Shown here in pieces: positions 1 to 5,341 of a stretch of 6,532 bases of DNA. The stretch comes from Oscillospiraceae bacterium (GTDB lineage Bacteria > Bacillota > Clostridia > Oscillospirales > UBA929). The stretch spans positions 1 to 6,532 of the forward strand of contig JAITDM010000064.1 of NCBI GenBank assembly GCA_031282535.1, read 5' to 3'. Each line of letters opens with the position of its first letter. Position 1 is the stretch's first letter. Below the pieces are notes generated by a model. It saw nothing but the letters and a program-made list of their open reading frames with translations, ran no database searches and was not told the origin of the DNA. Both the position numbers and the translations under genes were made by a program.

Positions 1-22
1 CCCCGCCGCGCCGCTTCTTCAC
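1..22 (-). CDS. pstA: Possible start of pstA, phosphate ABC transporter permease (partial, runs off the window)
   Basis: A GTG at 22-20 on the minus strand opens a frame reading M-K-K-R-R-G-G before the window ends. A short basic start is common in PstA, the second membrane permease of the phosphate importer, and pstA normally follows pstC. It would begin 25 bases after the pstC stop. No convincing ribosome binding site precedes the GTG, so the start could lie elsewhere or outside the window. Only seven codons are visible; the identity rests on gene order, not on protein sequence. Confidence 0.4.
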
Positions 23-47
23 GGTGATCGGGCCGAGGCCGGCCGGT

Positions 48-980
48 TCAACTGTCAAGCGACACACCGCCTTTTTTGATCATATGGTTCAGCACGATGT
101 TGATGACCATGATGAAGACGAAGAGCGTGAGGCCGATCCCGTACAGCGCCTCCCGGTGCAGGCCGCTGGAGTAGGCCCATTCGATGGGGATCGAGGCGGT
201 CAGCAGGCGCACCGGTTTCAGCAGCGACGGCAAAATCGCGGCGTTTCCGGCCACCATGATGACCGCCATGGCCTCGCCGATGGCGCGCCCCGTGCCCAGC
301 ACCGCGCCCGCGGCGATACCGCTCCGGGCGGCGGGGACGATCACTTTGAAGATGCTCTGCAGCCGGGTGGAGCCCAGCGCCAGCGCCGCGTCCTCATAGG
401 GCGCGGGCACCGAGCGGATGGCGGTCTCGGAGACGCTGATGATCGTCGGCAGGATCATGACGACCAGCAGCAAGATTGCCGCGAGCAGGCTGCCCCGGGT
501 GGGGAGCCCGAGCGCGGTCTGCAGCCGGAAGATGATCGGCATGATGAGCAGCGCGCCGAGGAGCCCGTAGACGACCGAGGGGATGCCGGCCAGCAGGTCT
601 ATGAGCGCCCGCAGCGCGGCCGCGACGCGCGGCGGCGCGAGCTTGGCCAAAAAGACGGCCGCCAGGATGCCGGCGGGCAGCGCGACGAGGACCGCGCCGA
701 AGGTGGCCGTCAGGGAGGCGAGGATCATCGGGAGGATCCCGAACCGCGCCTTGTCCGGGTCCCAGGTCAGGCCGAACAGGAACGGCCCCGGGCCGACCTT
801 TGCGACGACGGGTCCGCCCGAGGCGACCATGTAGATCGTCATGAAGAGCACGGCGGCCACGGCCAGCAGGCCGCAGAGCAGAAAGAGCCCGTGCATCACG
901 TGCTCAACCGGCGATTTGGCCCGCCGCCCGGTGAGGCCGGGCGTGCGGGCCTTCTCCAATTCGCCGCTGCGCCGCCTCAT
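48..980 (-). CDS. pstC: Phosphate ABC transporter permease PstC
   Basis: 310 residues, close to the usual length of PstC. It is one of the two membrane subunits that form the phosphate channel in the cytoplasmic membrane, working with PstA, the ATPase PstB and the lipoprotein PstS. After a basic cytoplasmic N-terminus (residues 1-28) there are about six hydrophobic segments, near 29-53, 82-113, 125-150, 163-187, 222-248 and 278-300. The EAA-type loop that contacts the ATPase lies at about 195-222 (YEDAALALGSTRLQSI, then P216), followed by the PstC-typical GRAIGEAMAV at 231-240. The ATG overlaps the pstS stop as ATGA, so translation is probably coupled to pstS; there is no strong separate ribosome binding site. 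The stop is TGA at 50-48. No missing motif was seen. Identification is confident from motifs, length and neighbour. Confidence 0.95.
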   Translation of the reverse strand: MRRRSGELEKARTPGLTGRRAKSPVEHVMHGLFLLCGLLAVAAVLFMTIYMVASGGPVVAKVGPGPFLFGLTWDPDKARFGILPMILASLTATFGAVLVALPAGILAAVFLAKLAPPRVAAALRALIDLLAGIPSVVYGLLGALLIMPIIFRLQTALGLPTRGSLLAAILLLVVMILPTIISVSETAIRSVPAPYEDAALALGSTRLQSIFKVIVPAARSGIAAGAVLGTGRAIGEAMAVIMVAGNAAILPSLLKPVRLLTASIPIEWAYSSGLHREALYGIGLTLFVFIMVINIVLNHMIKKGGVSLDS

Positions 981-1894
981 TGGATCGGCAGCAGCTTGTT
1001 GTCGGCCACGATCCGCTGTCCGCCGTCGCCCAGGACAAAGTCCACGAACGCCTGTGCGGCGGGGGAGAGGGTGGCGCCCGTGCGGGTCAGCAGGTAAAAT
1101 TCGCGTTTGAGCAGGTAGTCGCCGCTCTTCAGGGTGTCCGTCGAGATCGCGACGCCCTCGTAGGGGACGGCGCTGACCTTGGTGTCGTCCACGTCGGAGA
1201 AGGACATGTAGCCGATCGCGTTGGGGTTCTGGGAGACGGTGGTCTGCACCGCGCCCGTGCTGTCGACGACGCTCGCGTCCGCGGCGATGGGGGTGTCGTC
1301 CTTTTCGAGGCCGATGATATCCGCGAAGGCGGTCCGGGTACCGGAGCCGGACTCGCGGGTCACCACGGTGATCGGGGCGTCGGAGCCGCCCACGTCCTTC
1401 CAGTTCAGGAGGGTGCCGGTGTAGATGCCGAGGATCTGCTCCTTCGTCAGGTCGGCCACCGTGTTTGCGGGGTTCACGACCACCGCGATGCCGTCGATGG
1501 CGTAGGCGATGGCGTCGAGGCCGTCCTCGCTGCCGTCCGACTTGAGTTCGCGGCTGGAGTGTCCGATTTCATACAGACCGCTGATGGTGTTTTTGATCCC
1601 GTCGCCCGAGCCGTTCATCTCGTAGTCGATGGTGACGCCGGCGTTGTCCGTCTGGAACTGATAGATGAGGGCGTTCATGACCATCTCCACCGAGGTCGAG
1701 CCGCCCGTCTTCACCACGCCGCTCAGCGCCAGGGTGTCCGCGTCGCCCTCGAACGGCGCGGCCGGCGGGTTATTGGGGGATACGTCGGCCGCCGGGGGCG
1801 TCGGTGTGCCGGGGTCGCCCGGACCGCAGCCCGTAAACAGGAGGGCCGCCGTCAGCGTCAGCAACGCGAAGAAAATGCTGGTCGTCTTTTTCAT
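977..1894 (-). CDS. pstS: Phosphate-binding lipoprotein PstS
   Basis: 305 residues. It captures phosphate outside the membrane and hands it to PstC/PstA. The N-terminus is a lipoprotein signal: basic MKK, a hydrophobic stretch to residue 20, then lipobox F-T-G-C with the lipid-carrying Cys at 23; Phe at -3 is slightly unusual. A proline-rich linker (24-49) tethers the domain. Phosphate-binding signatures are TGGSTS (63-68), GSGDGIKN (95-102), and ESGSGTRTAF (181-190); NPNAIGYMSF (223-232) is another family motif. The start ATG at 1894-1892 has AGGGAGA ten bases upstream. It is first in the operon, behind a promoter and a three-hexamer Pho box, so induction by phosphate limitation is likely (inference). 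The stop overlaps the pstC start by four bases. A PstS homologue with another oxyanion ligand is unlikely given the pstC neighbour. Confidence 0.96.
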   Translation of the reverse strand: MKKTTSIFFALLTLTAALLFTGCGPGDPGTPTPPAADVSPNNPPAAPFEGDADTLALSGVVKTGGSTSVEMVMNALIYQFQTDNAGVTIDYEMNGSGDGIKNTISGLYEIGHSSRELKSDGSEDGLDAIAYAIDGIAVVVNPANTVADLTKEQILGIYTGTLLNWKDVGGSDAPITVVTRESGSGTRTAFADIIGLEKDDTPIAADASVVDSTGAVQTTVSQNPNAIGYMSFSDVDDTKVSAVPYEGVAISTDTLKSGDYLLKREFYLLTRTGATLSPAAQAFVDFVLGDGGQRIVADNKLLPIQ

Positions 1895-1903
1895 CTTTCC
1901 ATG

Positions 1904-1910
1904 TCTCCCT
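1904..1910 (-). promoter_or_regulatory. Ribosome binding site of pstS
   Basis: On the minus strand this reads AGGGAGA, nine to ten bases before the pstS ATG. It fixes the start at 1894 and gives the full lipoprotein signal peptide. Confidence 0.75.
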
Positions 1911-1926
1911 TCGTTTCGTCAGCCTC

Positions 1927-1955
1927 AGTATACCGCCCCGTTCCGAAGGTGGAAA
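1927..1955 (-). promoter_or_regulatory. Sigma-A-type promoter of pstS
   Basis: On the minus strand the -10 hexamer TATACT (1932-1927) lies 17 bp from TTTCCA (1955-1950), which matches four of six bases of the -35 consensus TTGACA. A good -10 with a weak -35 suits a promoter needing an activator, and a Pho box lies just upstream. The predicted transcript would start near 1920, giving a leader of about 25 bases. Seen as a pattern only; the start site is not measured. Confidence 0.65.
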
Positions 1956-1964
1956 GCATGGTTG

Positions 1965-1992
1965 TGTACAATGTATGTAAAGTTTGTGTAAA
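1965..1992 (-). promoter_or_regulatory. PhoP box: three direct hexamers in 11-bp steps
   Basis: On the minus strand three hexamers follow each other, TTTACA (1992-1987), TTTACA (1981-1976) and TGTACA (1970-1965), each separated by exactly five bases. This matches the Gram-positive PhoP site, direct repeats of TT(A/C/T)ACA-like hexamers on one face of the helix. The array ends nine bases upstream of the pstS -35 hexamer, a position suited to activation. A fourth slot (1959-1954, ATGCTT) does not match. The AT-rich array contrasts with its GC-rich surroundings. It predicts a PhoP-PhoR system elsewhere in the genome (inference). Confidence 0.8.
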
Positions 1993-2170
1993 GTAGTCCT
2001 GCGCCGAAAGGCGCCCCGGCGACAAGCTCGGCGCCCCTTCCCAAACGCTTTTTGTTTCATCTGACGAAAAGTCGGCTTGGCCATCGTCAAAGGCACTTCG
2101 GGCACTTGCACTATAAAATACGGAGCCTGCCCCCGGCGTTTGTGTTTTTGCCCCCTACGCAGGAAAATGT
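1993..2170. other. Intergenic stretch between the divergent pst and ilvE units
   Basis: I see no gene here. It holds a short hairpin GCGCC-GAAA-GGCGC (2001-2014) with a stable tetraloop type, two copies of GGCGCCCC (2010-2017 and 2030-2037), and an adjacent direct repeat GGCACTTcg/GGCACTTgc (2092-2100 and 2101-2109) just before an AT-rich TATAAAATA. None has a U-tract, so no terminator is called. No T-box or other riboswitch core was recognised upstream of ilvE. The AT-rich TATAAAATA lacks a -35 partner on either strand. Confidence 0.4.
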
Positions 2171-2199
2171 TTGCGCCCGGGGTGAGGATGTGGTATACT
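2171..2199 (+). promoter_or_regulatory. Extended -10 promoter of ilvE
   Basis: TTGCGC (2171-2176) and TATACT (2194-2199) are 17 bp apart, and TGG directly before the -10 gives the extended form TGnTATACT, which offsets a -35 matching only in TTG. Transcription would start near 2206, leaving a leader of only about 20 bases, too short for leader-peptide or T-box control of ilvE. Confidence 0.65.
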
Positions 2200-2211
2200 T
2201 TGAGAAAAAAT

Positions 2212-2217
2212 AGGTGG
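2212..2217 (+). promoter_or_regulatory. Ribosome binding site that sets the ilvE start
   Basis: AGGTGG ends eight bases before the ATG at 2226. Two in-frame GTG codons (2214 and 2217) lie inside or directly against this site and so are unlikely starts. Confidence 0.7.
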
Positions 2218-2225
2218 TGTCGAAT

Positions 2226-3290
2226 ATGCAAGCGATCACCGTCCAGCGGACAGCCGCGCCGAAAGAAAAACCGGATTTTTCCCGCCTCGGATTTGGACAG
2301 TACTTCACCGACCACATGTTCCTGCTGCACTATACGGAGGGGACCGGCTGGCACACGCCGCGCATTGTCCCCTACGGGCCGCTGTCGCTCGACCCGGCCA
2401 GCATGGTGCTGCACTATGGCCAGGAGACATTCGAGGGCCTCAAGGCCTATCGCGCGGACGACGGACGGACCTTGCTGTTCCGCCCGCTGGAGAACATCCG
2501 CCGCATGAACCGCTCCAACCGGCGGCTCCAGATCGCCGAGATCGACGAAACCCTGTACCTCGAAGCAATCAAAGCCCTGGTCCGGGCGGACATCGACTGG
2601 GTGCCCACCCATCCGGACACATCCCTGTACATCCGGCCGTTCATCATCGCCACCGACCCATACCTGGGCGTGCGGGCGTCACATACCTACCAGTTCCTGA
2701 TCATCCTCTCCCCGGTGGGGGCGTACTACCCGGAGGGCATCGACCCGGTGAGCATCCTGATCGAAACCGAGGACGTGCGCGCCGTGAAGGGCGGCACCGG
2801 CGAGGCCAAGACGGGCGGCAACTACGCCGCCACGATCCGGGCGCAGGTGCGCGCGAAAGAGAAGGGCTACACCCAGGTGCTGTGGCTGGACGGCGTACAC
2901 CGCCGGTATATCGAGGAAGTCGGCACGATGAACGTCTTCTTCTCGATCGACGGCCGCGTGGTCACGCCGCCGCTGGAGGGGTCCATCCTGCCGGGCGTCA
3001 CCCGGGACTCGGCCATCCGCCTGCTCACGTCCTGGGGGGTGCCGGTCGACCAGCGCGTCATCGCGATCGACGAACTCGTGGAGGCCGCCGGCGCCGGGCG
3101 GCTGTCGGAGTCCTTCGGCACCGGCACGGCGGCGGTGATCTCCCCAATCGGCTCGTTCAATTACAACGAGCAGATCATCCCCGTGAGCGGCGGACAGATC
3201 GGCCCGCTGGCCCGCCGCCTCTACGACGAACTCACCGGCATCCAGTGGGGCAAAAAGGCGGATCCCTTCGGCTGGACCGTGGAAATCTGA
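2226..3290 (+). CDS. ilvE: Branched-chain amino acid aminotransferase, type 2 (IlvE)
   Basis: 354 residues from ATG 2226, the usual length of the longer bacterial/eukaryotic-type BCAT group. It is a fold-type IV PLP enzyme in the cytoplasm that transfers amino groups between glutamate and the keto acids of leucine, isoleucine and valine. Seen in order: HYGQETFEGLKAYR (63-76), LFRPLENIRRMNRS (84-97), the PLP lysine K195 in GEAKTGGNYAAT, EEVGTMNVFF (230-239) with the glutamate expected to contact the cofactor, SILPGVTRDS (253-262), and FGTGTAAVISP (297-307), the cofactor-phosphate loop. All key positions look intact. It stands alone: pst runs away from it, and a 293-bp non-coding gap with a fresh promoter separates it from murA. 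No clear terminator follows; only an A-run directly after the stop. D-amino acid transaminase or aminodeoxychorismate lyase share the fold but are shorter and lack these motifs. Confidence 0.95.
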   Translation: MQAITVQRTAAPKEKPDFSRLGFGQYFTDHMFLLHYTEGTGWHTPRIVPYGPLSLDPASMVLHYGQETFEGLKAYRADDGRTLLFRPLENIRRMNRSNRRLQIAEIDETLYLEAIKALVRADIDWVPTHPDTSLYIRPFIIATDPYLGVRASHTYQFLIILSPVGAYYPEGIDPVSILIETEDVRAVKGGTGEAKTGGNYAATIRAQVRAKEKGYTQVLWLDGVHRRYIEEVGTMNVFFSIDGRVVTPPLEGSILPGVTRDSAIRLLTSWGVPVDQRVIAIDELVEAAGAGRLSESFGTGTAAVISPIGSFNYNEQIIPVSGGQIGPLARRLYDELTGIQWGKKADPFGWTVEI

Positions 3291-3322
3291 GAAAAAAAAC
3301 AACGCGGAGACGACAAATCATG

Positions 3323-3350
3323 TTATGAAAAGAGCTTCCCTTTTCCATAA
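3323..3350. repeat. Imperfect inverted repeat over the murA -35 region
   Basis: TTATGAAAAG (3323-3332) and CTTTTCCATAA (3340-3350) are complementary apart from one extra base in the right arm, with seven bases between. The repeat spans the proposed -35 hexamer (3336-3341). A second small one, CCAT-AATA-ATGG (3345-3356), fills the promoter spacer. The position would suit a repressor operator, but no regulator is identified. Confidence 0.35.
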
Positions 3351-3364
3351 TAATGGTGTATAAT
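3336..3364 (+). promoter_or_regulatory. Promoter upstream of murA
   Basis: A perfect -10 hexamer TATAAT (3359-3364) lies 17 bp after TTCCCT (3336-3341), a poor -35 with three matches. It stands in the only AT-rich patch between ilvE and murA. Transcription would begin near 3371 and give a leader of about 210 bases that contains both hairpin repeats. Confidence 0.6.
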
Positions 3365-3416
3365 AGTTTGCGTTTTGAGGCACGGGACCATCGCTCCCAC
3401 GCCGTTGTGCCCAACA

Positions 3417-3479
3417 TGGGTTGCACCTGCAACCCACAACCCAAATTCTTGTTTCTTGTTGCCGTTTCGCGGCAGCAAG
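3417..3479. repeat. Tandem hairpin repeat, copy 1
   Basis: A 31-base core (3417-3447) is identical to 3489-3519. It starts with an inverted repeat TGGGTTGC-ACCT-GCAACCCA (3417-3436), then a second CAACCC (3437-3443 region) that could pair with the same left arm, then AAATT. After an eight-base spacer comes a second hairpin, CTTGTTGCCG / CGGCAGCAAG (3455-3479) around TTTCG, with one G-T pair. No open frame with coding character crosses it. It resembles intergenic palindromic repeats of the REP/BIME kind, or a structured leader (inference). Confidence 0.7.
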
Positions 3480-3488
3480 GTACTCACG

Positions 3489-3539
3489 TGGGTTGCACCT
3501 GCAACCCACAACCCAAATTTATTTGCCGCTTCGCGGCAA
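3489..3539. repeat. Tandem hairpin repeat, copy 2
   Basis: The 31-base core at 3489-3519 repeats copy 1 without a mismatch, at an offset of 72 bp; its first hairpin gains one G-C pair (3488 with 3509). The second hairpin is shorter but perfect: TTGCCGC-TTC-GCGGCAA (3523-3539). The two second hairpins differ in stem and flanks but share TTGCCG, TTCG and CGGCA, so core and hairpin form one composite unit duplicated as a whole. It ends 45 bases before the murA start. Confidence 0.7.
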
Positions 3540-3567
3540 CACCCTACTAGGGGGTGGGCGGCGAGCC

Positions 3568-3574
3568 GGAAAGG
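3568..3574 (+). promoter_or_regulatory. Ribosome binding site that favours the TTG start of murA
   Basis: GGAAAGG lies nine bases before TTG 3584. The competing in-frame GTG codons have their purine runs directly adjacent (GTG 3575 touches this site, and GTG 3554 touches AGGG), which is too close for normal initiation. Confidence 0.5.
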
Positions 3575-3583
3575 GTGCGCGTT

Positions 3584-4873
3584 TTGTTCATCTATGAAGT
3601 ACGGGGAGGAAATCCCCTGTCAGGAGAAGTCCTGGTGAGCGGCGCCAAGAACGCGGCGGTGGCCATCATCCCGGCCGCGCTGCTGGTGGACGGCGTCTGC
3701 CGCATTGAAAATATTCCCAAGATCAACGACGTCACATTGATGCTGGAGATCGTCCAGGAGATGGGCGGGCAGGTGCGGCTGCTGGACGACACGACGCTGG
3801 AGATCGACGCCCGGCACGCCCAGAACGCCCGGGTGCCCTACGACCTCGTGCGGCGCATCCGGGCCTCGTGTTACTACATCGGGTCGCTGCTGTCCCGGTT
3901 CGGAGCGGCACAGGTGCCGCCGCCCGGTGGGTGCGACTTCGGTGTGCGTCCCATCGACCAGCACATCAAGGGGTTCGAGGCGCTGGGGGCGTCCGTCGAG
4001 GTGCGGGGCGGCTTTGTGTACGCCCGCTCGCCGGGCCGGCTGACCGGCTCGGTCGTGTATCTCGACGTGGTCTCCGTGGGCGCCACGGTCAACATCATGC
4101 TGGCCGCCGCGCTGGCGGAGGGGCAGACGGTCATCGAAAACGCCGCCAAAGAGCCCCACATCGTGGACCTCGCCAACTTCCTCAACGCGATGGGGGCGAA
4201 TATCAAGGGCGCCGGCACCGACGTCATCAAGATCCGCGGCGTGCCGCGCCTGGCCGGGGGGAGCTACACGATCATCCCCGACCAGATCGAGGCCGGCACC
4301 TATATGACGGCGGTGGCCTCCGCCGGCGGCGAGGCGCTCATCCGCAACGTCATCCCGAAGCATCTCGACGGCATCTCGGCCAAGCTGATGGAGATGGGCG
4401 TCGAGGTGGAGGAGTACGACGACGCCGTGCTGGTGCGCCGGCGGGGCCGGTTGCGCCGCGCCAATGTGAAGACACAGCCCTACCCGGGCTTTCCCACCGA
4501 TATGCAGCCCCAGATCGCCGCCTGCCTCGTGCGGGCGGAGGGGACCAGCGTCATCACCGAGGGCGTCTGGGACAACCGCTACCGCTATGTGGACGAGCTG
4601 GCCCGCATGGGCGCGCAGATCCAGGTGGACGGCAAGGTGGCCGTCGTGGAGGGCGTGCCCCATCTCACGGGCGCGCCGGTGCGCGCCTGCGACCTGCGCG
4701 CGGGCGCCGCGCTGGTGGTGGCCGCGCTGGCCGCCCAGGGCGTCACGGTGATCGACGGCGTCCACCACATCGAGCGCGGGTACGAGGCCATGGTGCGCAA
4801 GCTGCAGGGGCTCGGCGCCGAGATCCGCTGCCGCGAGCTGCCCGACGCGGATGCGATGTCCTTCGCGCAGTGA
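3584..4873 (+). CDS. murA: UDP-N-acetylglucosamine 1-carboxyvinyltransferase (MurA)
   Basis: 429 residues from TTG 3584 (E. coli MurA has 419). It transfers enolpyruvate from PEP to UDP-GlcNAc, the first committed step of peptidoglycan synthesis, in the cytoplasm; it is the fosfomycin target. Residues from this start: SGAKNAAV holds the substrate pair K22-N23; RIRAS at 91-95; the catalytic loop PPGGC has C117, so fosfomycin sensitivity is expected; GVRPIDQHIKGF at 120-131; PDQIEAGTY at 232-240; FPTDMQ with the general-base candidate D306; DLRAG (R372) and HIERGYE (R398) near the PEP site. All catalytic residues are present. The family start 'IYEVRGGN' follows directly after TTG-TTC, which supports this start; GTG 3554 or 3575 would add ten or three residues. 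The gene has its own promoter and a hairpin-rich leader, and rlmH follows after seven bases. Many Firmicutes carry two murA genes; which one this is cannot be told. Confidence 0.95.
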   Translation: MFIYEVRGGNPLSGEVLVSGAKNAAVAIIPAALLVDGVCRIENIPKINDVTLMLEIVQEMGGQVRLLDDTTLEIDARHAQNARVPYDLVRRIRASCYYIGSLLSRFGAAQVPPPGGCDFGVRPIDQHIKGFEALGASVEVRGGFVYARSPGRLTGSVVYLDVVSVGATVNIMLAAALAEGQTVIENAAKEPHIVDLANFLNAMGANIKGAGTDVIKIRGVPRLAGGSYTIIPDQIEAGTYMTAVASAGGEALIRNVIPKHLDGISAKLMEMGVEVEEYDDAVLVRRRGRLRRANVKTQPYPGFPTDMQPQIAACLVRAEGTSVITEGVWDNRYRYVDELARMGAQIQVDGKVAVVEGVPHLTGAPVRACDLRAGAALVVAALAAQGVTVIDGVHHIERGYEAMVRKLQGLGAEIRCRELPDADAMSFAQ

Positions 4874-4880
4874 CGTCCGC

Positions 4881-5306
4881 ATGGTACACATCGAACTTCT
4901 CTGCGTGGGCCGGCTCAAGGAGCCGTATTTCGAGGCGGCCTGCCGGGCGTACGAGAAGCGTCTGACCCCGCATGCGCGCCTGCGCGTCACGCAGCTCCCG
5001 GAGGGGCATCCGGTCGCGGACCGGCTCCCCGCCGGCGCCTACACGACGGCGCTGTGCATCGACGGGGAGAGCGTCGGCAGCGAGGCGCTGGCCGCCCGGC
5101 TGCAGGCCCTGATGACGGCGGGGCGCTCTTCGTTTTGTTTTCTCATCGGCGGGTCGGACGGTCTGCCGGACGCGGCGGTGCGCCGCGCCGACTGGCGGCT
5201 CTCCCTCTCCCGCATGACCTTCCCGCACCACCTGGCGCGCGTACTGCTGCTGGAGCAGCTCTACCGCGCGTTTCAAATCATGTCGGGCGGCTCGTATCAC
5301 AAGTAA
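4881..5306 (+). CDS. rlmH: 23S rRNA (pseudouridine1915-N3)-methyltransferase RlmH, shortened
   Basis: 141 residues from ATG 4881; family members have about 155-160. It is a SPOUT-class, trefoil-knot enzyme acting as a dimer on the 70S ribosome, methylating pseudouridine 1915 in helix 69 with S-adenosylmethionine. Seen: VGRLKEPYFEAACRAYEKRL (9-28), the SAM-loop IGGSDGL (89-95), LSLSRMTFPHHLARVLL (107-123), EQLYRAF (125-131) and the terminal YHK. Between LPE (39-41) and AGAYTTALCIDG (51-62) the family's helix of the type 'ILDKEGEQML' is missing, a loss of about 15-18 residues; the knot itself is intact. ATG 4881 matches the family N-terminus; ATG 4851 would add ten residues inside murA. There is no clear ribosome binding site, and the murA stop lies seven bases upstream, so coupled translation is likely. 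The last 36 coding bases are duplicated downstream. Confidence 0.93.
   Translation: MVHIELLCVGRLKEPYFEAACRAYEKRLTPHARLRVTQLPEGHPVADRLPAGAYTTALCIDGESVGSEALAARLQALMTAGRSSFCFLIGGSDGLPDAAVRRADWRLSLSRMTFPHHLARVLLLEQLYRAFQIMSGGSYHK
5268..5303 (+). repeat. Direct repeat, copy 1: the 3' end of rlmH
   Basis: These bases encode the last twelve residues of RlmH (A-F-Q-I-M-S-G-G-S-Y-H-K). They recur at 5340-5375 with three differences in 36, all transitions. The end CGTATCACAAGTAA is the same conserved stretch that SCC elements use as attachment site in the staphylococcal rlmH (orfX) gene (established knowledge), though here it is expected simply from the conserved YHK-stop codons. Confidence 0.85.
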
Positions 5307-5317
5307 AAGGGATATGG

Positions 5318-5341
5318 GCAGCGGGCCTATAGGCCCGCTGC
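5318..5341. terminator. Perfect 24-bp palindrome between the rlmH-end repeats; terminator-like stem without U-tract
   Basis: Two arms, GCAGCGGGCC and GGCCCGCTGC, flank TATA, itself self-complementary, so the whole 24 bp is a perfect palindrome. As RNA it would fold to a strong ten-pair GC stem eleven bases after the rlmH stop. It is followed by CGCTTCAAATT rather than a run of T, so intrinsic termination is doubtful; a partial terminator, a transcript-stabilising hairpin, or a recombination-related palindrome are alternatives. Confidence 0.5.

Noticed and set aside
24..1996. Long plus-strand open frames opposite pstC and pstS
   Set aside because: They mirror the third-position GC of the pst genes, are rich in R, G, D and H without motifs, and the second runs through the pst promoter and Pho box.
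2092..2111. Sigma-54 promoter (GGCAC...TTGCA)
   Set aside because: The GG and GC elements are not 10 bp apart in any register, so the -24/-12 spacing fails.
1993..2225. T-box or leader-peptide attenuator for ilvE
   Set aside because: The ilvE promoter lies within 60 bases of the start, leaving a leader of about 20 bases, and no T-box core or run of Leu/Ile/Val codons was seen.
1770..2612. A 280-codon minus-strand frame across the pst/ilvE intergenic region, with an internal basic peptide starting MAKPTFRQMKQK at 2084
   Set aside because: It runs through the Pho box and promoter and overlaps both pstS and ilvE coding DNA in the wrong frame; no ribosome binding site supports the internal start.
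3288..3299. Intrinsic terminator after ilvE
   Set aside because: Only an A-run follows the stop on the plus strand; there is no stem before a T-run.
3318..3511. Small minus-strand frames with repeated GCRCNP or WVAGATHV peptides
   Set aside because: The repeats come from the tandem DNA hairpins, are read in several frames, and have no start signals.
3417..3539. CRISPR array
   Set aside because: Only two repeat cores, each itself palindromic and followed by a similar hairpin rather than a unique spacer; no cas genes are present.
3620..4990. A 456-codon open frame antisense to murA and the start of rlmH
   Set aside because: It is a shadow of GC-rich codon use: composition dominated by H, R, A, G and D, no recognisable domain, and it lies opposite a clearly conserved enzyme.
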